From IMG/VR virus record IMGVR_UViG_3300044627_002173, positions 1 through 30,098 of that record: DNA of 30,098 nt. The stretch is one strand, 5' to 3'. Shown piece after piece: positions 1 to 7,090 of this stretch (within the stretch, counting starts at the first letter, position 1; the number at the start of each line of letters is the position of its first letter). The DNA comes from a virus. The position numbers and the translations under genes are program-made. Below the pieces are notes generated by a model. It did not search any database and was not told the origin of the DNA. It saw nothing but the letters and a program-made list of their open reading frames with translations.

Positions 1-851
1 TGATTGACAAGAAGATCGAAGCAGTCACCACAGCAGCAGTCCATCCGGCGTGCCTTGATTTTCGGGCTGCCGCTGCCGATGCGCTGAAGGCCCTGGAAGC
101 CGCCGGCGGCGGTTTGGCGCTACCTGACCCAGCGTTGGTGCGTGTCTCCAACACCGCTGTCGGTGAGGGCGAGTACGTTGTCACGCCACTGAACACGATG
201 GGCAACCGGTACATGCACACCCCCGGTGAGCATGACGATTACGCCTTCGTGTTCCTGGCCTACACGATCCCGTCTGTGGTTCCTGGTGGTTCGCAGTGGA
301 CGATCAAAGTCACCTACGGCGGCAAGACGATGACCTACCGCAACGAGTTCCTGACCGGCGGCAGCGCCACTGATGCGACTCGCGGCGCGGTGCAGTACTA
401 CGACTTGCCGATCACACCGGGTCAGGGTCCGCAGGAGGTTGTGGTCACTTGCACTACCGGGTTGAATTTGACTGGCCGTGCCGGTAATCCGACGTACACG
501 TTCGCCTCAAACTCTGTGACGGTAAGCAACTGGGTTCAGAGCGCGTCAGCGGGATGGGCCGGTGGTAGCGGCAGCAACGACAAAACCACCTTCCCCAAGC
601 TCGATGGGGACCGCCGCTATCTGGGTGTGTCTTCTGTAGCCACCACCCCGGCCCGCACATACGTGCAGTCCGGTTCCGGTGGACCAGCGAAGGTTTTGTG
701 GGAGGCGTCCGACAAGGATGGCCGTCGCATCGTCATCTTCGAGGATCGCAAGCCGCAGCCCGACTTGTTGACGATCATGCACGGTGGTGGAGCGAAGTTC
801 GCTGCTGGCGCTTTGGTTGTCAACGTGAACGCGCCGCCGAAGGTGCTCTAA
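1..851 (+). CDS. Head-tail region structural protein, 5' partial
   Basis: The reading frame is open from the left edge (first whole codon at position 3) to the stop at 849-851, so the gene starts outside the window. A TTG at 114 is in frame, but the upstream codons read as an alanine-rich helix continuous with it, so 114 is unlikely to be the start. The visible 283 residues have a short helical N-terminal stretch and then a beta-rich, Gly/Thr/Ser-rich body without cysteine pairs or membrane segments. It lies directly before the head-closure and tail-completion genes, 10 bp upstream of the next start, so a virion role at the head-tail connector or capsid surface is inferred from position. I do not recognise the family with certainty. 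Confidence 0.6.
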   Translation, partial: IDKKIEAVTTAAVHPACLDFRAAAADALKALEAAGGGLALPDPALVRVSNTAVGEGEYVVTPLNTMGNRYMHTPGEHDDYAFVFLAYTIPSVVPGGSQWTIKVTYGGKTMTYRNEFLTGGSATDATRGAVQYYDLPITPGQGPQEVVVTCTTGLNLTGRAGNPTYTFASNSVTVSNWVQSASAGWAGGSGSNDKTTFPKLDGDRRYLGVSSVATTPARTYVQSGSGGPAKVLWEASDKDGRRIVIFEDRKPQPDLLTIMHGGGAKFAAGALVVNVNAPPKVL

Positions 852-861
852 GGGGGCTGTT

Positions 862-1215
862 GTGAGTCTTCTGGATCGTGGTAACCAGTGTGTGATCGTT
901 TACCCGGAGGAAGTTGTTGAGGACGCTGACGGGAACATCAAAACCCAGCCTGCTAAGTGCGGGTTCCACGCCAGGGCTCGTATCCAGCCGATAGGCCAGT
1001 CCGGCACTTCTGCCCGTAGGGCTGAGCAGGACAACGAGGGTTTTGAAACGGAGAAGATGTATTCGCTTCGTTTCCCTCGCGGGTTTAAGTGTGTGTTGGG
1101 TGCCCAGTCTCAGGTTGAGTGGATGGGTGTTCGGTGGGCTGTCCACGGGGATGCGATGCATTTCAGGGCTTCTCCGAGGACGGCGCATTTGACGTATGTG
1201 TTGCGGAGGTTTTAG
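862..1215 (+). CDS. Head closure / head-to-tail stopper-like protein
   Basis: 117 residues from a GTG preceded by an AGGGGGC ribosome site. The protein is beta-rich with a segment where an aromatic and a tryptophan flank a glycine (MGVRWAVHG, near residue 90), as in small phage connector 'stopper' proteins that seal the portal after packaging. The role is inferred from size, beta content and its place between the connector region and the tail terminator. Its stop codon shares one base with the next GTG start (TAGTG), which points to translational coupling. It could instead be another connector ring protein. Confidence 0.55.
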   Translation: MSLLDRGNQCVIVYPEEVVEDADGNIKTQPAKCGFHARARIQPIGQSGTSARRAEQDNEGFETEKMYSLRFPRGFKCVLGAQSQVEWMGVRWAVHGDAMHFRASPRTAHLTYVLRRF

Positions 1216-1577
1216 TGGCGCAACTGTATTCGCAAAAGGTGTTGAACGGGATCGTCGCCAACATGCCCGGTGTGCATAACGAGGTTAAGTCTGAGGCACG
1301 CAGGATCGGCAGGATCGCGGAAGTGCGGCTGGATTCAGCGCGGGCTTCGACACAGTGGTTCAAGATCGCGGACCCCGGCAACAAAACGAAGATCACCGTC
1401 GAGGACGGCGCTGTGGACGCTTTCGTGAACTTGGAGGCGTACAAGATGGGCGCTATGGCGTTGGAATACGGTCACGCACCTTCTGGTGTGTTCGGACCCG
1501 GAGGAAGACTCTCCCACGTCAAAACCAAAGCCCCATTTGGGCTTTACATCATGACCGGGGCGTACATACAAGCATAG
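1215..1577 (+). CDS. Small head-tail joining / tail completion protein
   Basis: 120 residues. I chose the GTG at 1215 because a GGAGG motif at 1205-1209 precedes it and it overlaps the upstream stop; an in-frame start at 1119 would lie inside the previous gene. The N-terminal half is predicted helical and the C-terminal third is glycine-rich (GPGGR, near residue 97). Size, order and helical start resemble the HK97 gp10-type tail-completion family that sits between stopper and terminator genes in siphoviruses. The assignment is by synteny; no catalytic motif is present. Confidence 0.5.
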   Translation: MAQLYSQKVLNGIVANMPGVHNEVKSEARRIGRIAEVRLDSARASTQWFKIADPGNKTKITVEDGAVDAFVNLEAYKMGAMALEYGHAPSGVFGPGGRLSHVKTKAPFGLYIMTGAYIQA

Positions 1578-1590
1578 GAAGGGAGTGAAC

Positions 1591-2001
1591 ATGTCGCGGA
1601 TACCACGTATCCAAGCAATCGTCATCCCCATCCTGCGGGAAGCTTTTCCCGATGTGAAAGTCAGTTCTTGGGTTGAAGACATTGACTATCGGGAGTTCCC
1701 TCTGCTGAATGTTCGCAGGATCGGCGGTGTGCGACACGACCGCCGGCCAACCCAACTAGCCATGCCGATCATCGAGTTGACCTCTTTCGGCATAGCGGGT
1801 TTGGTTGAAACTGAGCAGTTGTACGAGGACGCACTAGAAGTGCTGTACGACGCTGTTCTCACTCAGAAACAAACCGAGGCCGGGTACCTGCACTCCATCA
1901 AGGAAACGATGGGTGCCACCCAGTTCTCGTCCCTTTTTCAAGATTCCTGGCGGGTCCAGGGGCTTATAGCACTAGGGGTTAGACCCCCTTCACTCATATA
2001 A
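1591..2001 (+). CDS. Tail terminator protein
   Basis: 136 residues from ATG 1591, preceded by GGAAGGGAG with good spacing; an in-frame GTG at 1585 lies inside that site and is less likely. The protein has an alternating alpha/beta pattern (helix, strand, strand, helix) as in tail terminator proteins, which cap the tail tube after the tape measure has set its length. It lies immediately upstream of the major tail protein, the usual place. The identity comes from size, fold pattern and order, not from a specific motif. Confidence 0.6.
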   Translation: MSRIPRIQAIVIPILREAFPDVKVSSWVEDIDYREFPLLNVRRIGGVRHDRRPTQLAMPIIELTSFGIAGLVETEQLYEDALEVLYDAVLTQKQTEAGYLHSIKETMGATQFSSLFQDSWRVQGLIALGVRPPSLI

Positions 2002-2017
2002 CCAGGAGTAATTAGAT

Positions 2018-2713
2018 ATGCCAATCAATGATAAAGCAGTGTTGACTGCTGCGACCGGGTTCATTTTCACGGCCCCGGTCGGTACTGCTGCACCGACCCC
2101 TGTTGAGCTTGCCGCTCTGGATTTGCCGAAGCTGATTCGTGAAGCGTTGGGTGAAGGTGAGGTAGCCCCTGATGCTGGGGTCACCCCGGATGTCGATGAT
2201 GACGCCGCTGGCGGCAAGGCTGGGCGTTCGACGGTGGTTGCCGATCCGAAGGCCCCACTGCCTGTGGCGTGGGTCAACGTGGGCCATACCAGCCGGTCCG
2301 ACCTACCCGAGTTCGGCTATGACGGTGGGGATTTGGAGGTTCGTGGGACGTGGCAGAACGAGTCGCTGCGCGAGGTCGAAACCGATCCGGTTCAGGATTA
2401 CCTGACCTTCAAGCTGCACCAGTTCGATAACGGTGCGCTGGAACTGTATTACGGCAAGGACGGCCTTGCGGGCACCCCAGGTGCGTTCGGTGTAGCCGGT
2501 GGTACCACCGTGCCGGTGGAGAAGGCTTTGTTCATCCTTGTGGTTGACGGTGCCAACAAGGTTGGTTTCCACGCCCACAAGGCGTCGTTCCGCCGTGACG
2601 ACGCTATCGAAATGGCAACCGACGAGTTCGCGTCACTGCCTGTTCGGGCGACGTTCCTGAAGTACAACTCTGAGGTCAAGTTCTCTTGGATCAACAAGGA
2701 CTTGTTCGTCTGA
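2018..2713 (+). CDS. Major tail protein
   Basis: 231 residues from ATG 2018 with an AGGAG site about ten bases upstream. The protein is acidic and beta-rich, with a long loop rich in Asp/Ala/Gly near residues 45-75, as in major tail tube subunits that stack into the tail tube. It precedes the frameshifted chaperone pair and the tape measure gene, the strongest positional marker for this role. A 12-bp hairpin follows the stop directly, which may lower transcription of the genes beyond it relative to this abundant subunit. Confidence 0.8.
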   Translation: MPINDKAVLTAATGFIFTAPVGTAAPTPVELAALDLPKLIREALGEGEVAPDAGVTPDVDDDAAGGKAGRSTVVADPKAPLPVAWVNVGHTSRSDLPEFGYDGGDLEVRGTWQNESLREVETDPVQDYLTFKLHQFDNGALELYYGKDGLAGTPGAFGVAGGTTVPVEKALFILVVDGANKVGFHAHKASFRRDDAIEMATDEFASLPVRATFLKYNSEVKFSWINKDLFV

Positions 2714-2722
2714 GGATAGGCC

Positions 2723-2768
2723 GGGAGGGGGAAGTGGTCTTGGCGGGCCGTCCCTTCCCCCTCCCTTT
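2723..2768 (+). terminator. Hairpin after major tail gene, probable partial terminator
   Basis: GGGAGGGGGAAG at 2723-2734 pairs perfectly with CTTCCCCCTCCC at 2754-2765, leaving a 19-nt loop, and TTT follows. The T-tract is short, so I infer a leaky terminator or an mRNA-stabilising hairpin between the major tail gene and the chaperones. Confidence 0.65.
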
Positions 2769-2813
2769 GACCCGCCAATCTAGGCCCGCCACAAACTTTT
2801 TGAAAGGTTCGCC

Positions 2814-3194
2814 ATGTCCAATGTGTTTACCCTCGATTCGATGAGGGAAGAAATTGAGCGGGAGTTCGCACCGTGCCAGGTGGAGTTGGGTGACGGTAAG
2901 ACTGTCACTTTGCGGAACCTGCTGCGGGTGCCCCGCAAGAACCGTGAGGAAATCTACGGTCTGCTCGATGAGTTGTCCGACGCCCAAAAAGCTGAGGGCG
3001 ATGATGCTGGTTTGGCTGCTACTGAGAAGTCGGCTCAGATCGCGTTGCGGATTCTGCCGTTGGTGGCTGATAGCGAGAAGCTTGGCCGGCAGTTGGTGGA
3101 GTCGATTGAGGAAGATTTGGCTTTGACACTGCGGGTGTTTTCGCGGTGGATGGACGGCACGCAGGCGGGGGAAGCCGAGGGCTCGCCGAACTGA
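2814..3194 (+). CDS. Tail assembly chaperone, short form
   Basis: 126 residues from ATG 2814, preceded by GAAAGG. It is small, acidic and mostly helical, between the major tail and tape measure genes, where siphoviruses encode a chaperone that coats the tape measure during tail assembly. The run GCGGGGGAAG at 3165-3174, fourteen bases before the stop at 3192-3194, lies where a ribosome could slip back one base into the following frame. The short form would be made by ribosomes that do not slip. Chaperone pairs joined by frameshift are a general feature of siphophage tails. Confidence 0.8.
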   Translation: MSNVFTLDSMREEIEREFAPCQVELGDGKTVTLRNLLRVPRKNREEIYGLLDELSDAQKAEGDDAGLAATEKSAQIALRILPLVADSEKLGRQLVESIEEDLALTLRVFSRWMDGTQAGEAEGSPN

Positions 3195-3568
3195 TTGATG
3201 AGTTCGGTGAGCATCTGGCCGCTGATCTGCTTGAGTTTTATGGGGTGGATTTGCGGGATGTTTTTGATCCTGTTCGCCCGTTGACGCCGTTGTTTGTTTT
3301 GGCGTTGGTTCGTGGTTTGCCTGATGATTGCCGGTTTAATGCGGAGCGTCGTGGTGGCCCTGAGTTTCGGGGTTGGGACGCTTCGAGGTATATCGCGGCT
3401 GCGACTGTTAACGCTGTGAGGGCTTTGCAGTTCACGTATGTGGCTGCTCATTCTAAGTCTCGCCCTAAGCCGCCTGAGCCGTTTCCGATTCCGGGTGCTG
3501 TTGTTAAGAGGGCTGGTTCGGGTTTGTTTGCGGCTATTGCGGCTCAAAAGTTGGCGGGTAAGGAGTAG
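3170..3568 (+). CDS. Tail assembly chaperone, frameshift extension
   Basis: This frame is open across the end of the short chaperone and adds about 132 residues after a -1 shift at the G-run near 3167-3173, giving a fusion of about 251 residues. No good independent start exists: an in-frame GTG at 3146 lies inside the upstream coding region without a ribosome site. The extension is basic and helical, and it ends two bases before the tape measure GTG, whose AAGGAG site lies in its last codons. In frame 0 the slip site reads G-GGG-GAA; the GGG codon re-pairs exactly after the shift, while the next codon pairs imperfectly, so slippage may be modest. Confidence 0.75.
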   Translation, partial: GSRGLAELIDEFGEHLAADLLEFYGVDLRDVFDPVRPLTPLFVLALVRGLPDDCRFNAERRGGPEFRGWDASRYIAAATVNAVRALQFTYVAAHSKSRPKPPEPFPIPGAVVKRAGSGLFAAIAAQKLAGKE

Positions 3569-3570
3569 TT

Positions 3571-6500
3571 GTGGCGGGTGCGGGTGGTAAAGAGGTCGGT
3601 CGGGTTTCTATCCGGGTTGTTCCTGACCTGGATCGGTTTCGGGAAGACCTGAAAAAGAAGCTTGAGCAGGTTGAGCGGGAGCTTCGGGGTCGGGTTGCTG
3701 TTGATGTTGATGCCCGCCTGAAGGATTCCGGTAAGAAACTCACTGACGATATCGAGAAATCTACAAAGAACCTGAAGGCTGAGGTTGAAGCTAAGGCCAC
3801 CGGCACCGAAAAGCTCGCCAAGGACATCCAGGGTGCCGCTAAAGGCTCTAAAGCCAAGGTTCAGATCGACGTTGACCTTGACCGGTTCAAACGCAGGTAT
3901 CTGAACAAGTTCGAGTCTCTGATTACCGAGTTTGAGGCAAACCTGCCTTTAACTGTGGACAACGAGGAACTTCGTGACGGCTTCAAGGAAGCCGAAAAAG
4001 TCTTCAAAAAGAAACTATCGCTTCTTGACCCGAAACAGGATAAAGAAACACTTGCCGCTTTGCGGCAGGACATCGAGGACTTCTACCGAGAAGCCCGCGA
4101 TTTCGGGTACGGCGAGAACCTTCTCAGTAAAGAGATCCGTTCACAAGTCAAACTGGACTTCGATGTCGCTAACGCGAAACGTGAACTTGCAGAGTTCAAA
4201 AAGAAAGTTGACGATGATTTCGCGGAGTTTAAGCGGCTAGAGTTCTTCAATAATCTGGCCCAGCAGAAACTTGAGATAACTTTACGCCCGAAGATTGAAC
4301 TGTCTGAGATTAACAAGATCGACTGGGACAAGATCGGTTTCAGCCGCAGCTTGGCGATACTTGGCACAGGCGGCTTCAAAGCGGTATCTAATAGTCTTTA
4401 TCAGGTCGGTTCAGCCGCTATCAATGCTGGTAAGGCTTTCGTGCGGCTTGGGCAGAACGGCATGATCGCTGTTGCTGTTCTGGCTTTGATCGCCCCGGCG
4501 TTGGCCTTGATTTCTGGCGGTTTGGTCGCTATCCCGGCTGCGTTTGCAGCCCTGACGGTTCCCATTGCTGCGATAGCGTTGGGTTTGGACGGCATTAAGA
4601 AGGCTGCGGAGTCGGTGAAGCCGCAGTTTGAAGAACTGCGTGCTGTTATGTCGCAGTCTTTCGAGGTCGGTTTCACACCGATTTTCAAAGAGCTTGCCGA
4701 CAAGTTGATCCCCAGCCTGAAGAAGTCTCTGCCTACTGTTTCGCAGGGCTTGACTGAACTGTTCGGCGGGTTGACAAAGACGGTCACCGATCCGGGCAAC
4801 CTGGGCAAGATCGAGAACACTATCGAGAACATTGGCAAGGCGTTGGGTAGGGCGAAGCAGGGTGCCCAGGACTTCGCTTCTGGTTTGATCCAGCTTGTCT
4901 CCGAGTTGTCGAACAAGTTCCCTGGTTTGGCTGACGCTTTCAACCGGACTGGGAAATCGTTCTTGGAGTGGGTTGACAAGATCACCACCAAGGATGCTGT
5001 TACCGGTGTGTCCCAGTTGGACACGGCGATGAAGCAGTTGGGTGACACCCTTTCCCGGTTGGGTGGTCTTGTCACTACGTTCTTCCAGAGTGGTTGGGAG
5101 AACCTGTCTAACGTCGATTTCGGTAAGTCGATGAGCGGGTTTGTGGACTCTGTTGATCGTCTGGTCAATGTGACGTTGCCGGCGCTTGCTGATGCTTTCC
5201 AGGGGATCGCTACGGCGTTAAAACCTGTTGTGGCGGTTGTCGAGGCGATTGATGCGGTACTGAACAAGTTGGGTGCCCGTCTGCCGCAGTCGGCGCAACA
5301 AATGTCTGACTCCCTTTCCGGTTTGGCTTCACCTAACAAACTTGTTTTCGGTGACAAGGTTGGTGGCTGGATTGATGAACTCACAGGTAATGAGTTCAGC
5401 AGTAAGGCTAGGGCCGCTGGGGCGAGGCTCGCCACTGACCTGTCGGATGGTTTGGCTCAGGGTTTAGAGGCTGGGGCGCAGATCGGCACTGACTTTTTTG
5501 ACATGAGTCAGGTCGGTGAAGCTGTCAAACAGCAGATCAATCAGGCGATCAACATATCCAAAGAGGATCAGGCACAAGCTCTCCGTTCAGCGTTCACGCC
5601 GGGTGGTGTGGACACCGCTGTGTCTCAGCAGTTGACGCAGCAGATTACGGCTGCCATCCAGGGCGCTAAGAACGCTATGGCGAACCTTGGCCCGGAGTTG
5701 CAGACGCAGATCGACAACGCTTTGTTGCCGTTGGCGACTATCGCTGACCGGGTTGGTCAGGCTTTCTCCACAATGGGTCCGGCTATCAATAATGCGTTCA
5801 TTGCGGCTATGGCTGGTGTGCGTAACACGATCACCGGCCTGTTCGCCTTCATGGTGCTTGCTATCGGGACGCAAACGTCGAAGATCAGTAACTCCATTGG
5901 TGAAGCGTTCAGGGGTGCCCCTCAGCAGGTTGGTGCCGCTCTTTCGGGTGTGGTGGCCGCTGTGGGTGCGGCTTTGACACCCGCGATTGGTGTTGTCCAG
6001 ACCGTGATGTTGGGCATCGTCAACGTGGTGAATGTTGTGGGTGCCCAGGTGGCTGCGGTGGCTTCGGCGACGTTCGCCCAGTTCCCCCCGGCTGTGCAGG
6101 GAGCTATGGCACCGGCTATCGCTGCGGTGGGCAGTGTTGGTCAGCAGATGATTTCTACGATGCTGGCGTTCGTTGGTGCCGCTGAGTCTGCCGGTAGAGC
6201 TATCGGTGCCTCGTTCGCGGCGGGTATCGCCTCGTCCGCTGATCTGGTGGCCGGTGCCGCGTCTGCGCTTATGGCCGCTGCTAAAGCGTTCTTCCCGCAG
6301 TCACCAGCCGAGAAAGGCCCGTTCTCCGGGTCAGGCTGGGTGGACAACTCAGGCAAGGCAGTAGGTGAAGGTTTCGCCGCTGGGATGGAATCATCCGTAG
6401 GTGGGGTAGTTGAAATCGCCCGCGTCATGATGCAACAAGTCAAAGACGTGTTCGGCAACGCCGAAGGGCTAGTAATCAACTTCAACTTCAACCAAGTTGC

Positions 6501-7089
6501 CCAACCTATCTCCCAGTTCTCCAACAGCATTGCGGGGATCGGAACATCTATGGCAGGCGCTTTGCCTGCCGCCCAAGAGTTCCAGCAGACACTAGGCCAA
6601 ACAGGTCAGTCTTTAGCGATGCTCGATTCGTCCCAGTCGAAGGGCCGCATCGAGGAACTGAAGAAAAGCCTGTTGGAGTTGGAGATTCAACGCAAACAGT
6701 TGGAAGCTGCCAAGGACACCCCTGGTGCCGATCAGGCCGCTATCAAAGCGCAGATCGAGCAGATCCGTAACCAGAAGAACCTGTTGGGGTTGGAGCGGGA
6801 CAAACTGACTTACGCCCAGAAGTACGGCGGTCAGATGAACTCCACGACGCAAAGCTACAAGGAGCAGATCAACGGTTTTCAGCAGATACCGTTCGATTTC
6901 GCTACCGCTACCGGCAACCAGTTCATGTCCGATCTGGGTTGGTCCGGCCAGGGCGCTATCCCGTCGCTGATGCAGCAAGGGCTCGATTACGCAACCAGTT
7001 TCGTGTTCAACGTCGCGAACATGGATGACGCTTTGAGCGGCCAGAAGGTTCTACAGAACAGGCAAATGCAAGCCACCATTGGGAGATAA
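3571..7089 (+). CDS. Tape measure protein
   Basis: 1172 residues, the longest gene in the window, from GTG 3571 with AAGGAG upstream. It sets tail length and is ejected with the DNA. The first ~250 residues are charged and coiled-coil-like with many Lys/Glu repeats. A hydrophobic stretch of about 40 residues begins near residue 298 and is rich in Ala, Leu and Ile. Further Ala/Gly/Val-rich hydrophobic stretches occur around residues 740-920, which fits insertion into the host envelope. A Gly/Ser/Pro patch (FPQSPAEKGPFSGSG) occurs near residue 909, and a second coiled coil of Glu/Gln/Leu repeats spans about 1025-1080. I see no clear peptidase or lysozyme motif. It overlaps the ribosome site of the next gene. 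Confidence 0.95.
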   Translation: MAGAGGKEVGRVSIRVVPDLDRFREDLKKKLEQVERELRGRVAVDVDARLKDSGKKLTDDIEKSTKNLKAEVEAKATGTEKLAKDIQGAAKGSKAKVQIDVDLDRFKRRYLNKFESLITEFEANLPLTVDNEELRDGFKEAEKVFKKKLSLLDPKQDKETLAALRQDIEDFYREARDFGYGENLLSKEIRSQVKLDFDVANAKRELAEFKKKVDDDFAEFKRLEFFNNLAQQKLEITLRPKIELSEINKIDWDKIGFSRSLAILGTGGFKAVSNSLYQVGSAAINAGKAFVRLGQNGMIAVAVLALIAPALALISGGLVAIPAAFAALTVPIAAIALGLDGIKKAAESVKPQFEELRAVMSQSFEVGFTPIFKELADKLIPSLKKSLPTVSQGLTELFGGLTKTVTDPGNLGKIENTIENIGKALGRAKQGAQDFASGLIQLVSELSNKFPGLADAFNRTGKSFLEWVDKITTKDAVTGVSQLDTAMKQLGDTLSRLGGLVTTFFQSGWENLSNVDFGKSMSGFVDSVDRLVNVTLPALADAFQGIATALKPVVAVVEAIDAVLNKLGARLPQSAQQMSDSLSGLASPNKLVFGDKVGGWIDELTGNEFSSKARAAGARLATDLSDGLAQGLEAGAQIGTDFFDMSQVGEAVKQQINQAINISKEDQAQALRSAFTPGGVDTAVSQQLTQQITAAIQGAKNAMANLGPELQTQIDNALLPLATIADRVGQAFSTMGPAINNAFIAAMAGVRNTITGLFAFMVLAIGTQTSKISNSIGEAFRGAPQQVGAALSGVVAAVGAALTPAIGVVQTVMLGIVNVVNVVGAQVAAVASATFAQFPPAVQGAMAPAIAAVGSVGQQMISTMLAFVGAAESAGRAIGASFAAGIASSADLVAGAASALMAAAKAFFPQSPAEKGPFSGSGWVDNSGKAVGEGFAAGMESSVGGVVEIARVMMQQVKDVFGNAEGLVINFNFNQVAQPISQFSNSIAGIGTSMAGALPAAQEFQQTLGQTGQSLAMLDSSQSKGRIEELKKSLLELEIQRKQLEAAKDTPGADQAAIKAQIEQIRNQKNLLGLERDKLTYAQKYGGQMNSTTQSYKEQINGFQQIPFDFATATGNQFMSDLGWSGQGAIPSLMQQGLDYATSFVFNVANMDDALSGQKVLQNRQMQATIGR

Positions 7090-7090
7090 C

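Noticed and set aside
1119-1214. Upstream start for the tail-completion gene at 1119
   Set aside because: It would overlap nearly 100 bp of the stopper gene; GTG 1215 has a GGAGG site and a one-base overlap with the preceding stop.
2670-2684. GGTCAAGTT in the major tail gene as a stoperator in the structural arm
   Set aside because: It lacks the T of the TGTCAAG core and the flank; a single partial match in coding sequence is expected by chance.
4401-5435. Long open frame on the - strand (344 codons) opposite the tape measure gene
   Set aside because: It is the reverse frame of a highly expressed, repetitive coding sequence; the translation is Ser/Ala/Pro-rich without family features, and no ribosome site or leftward operon exists there.
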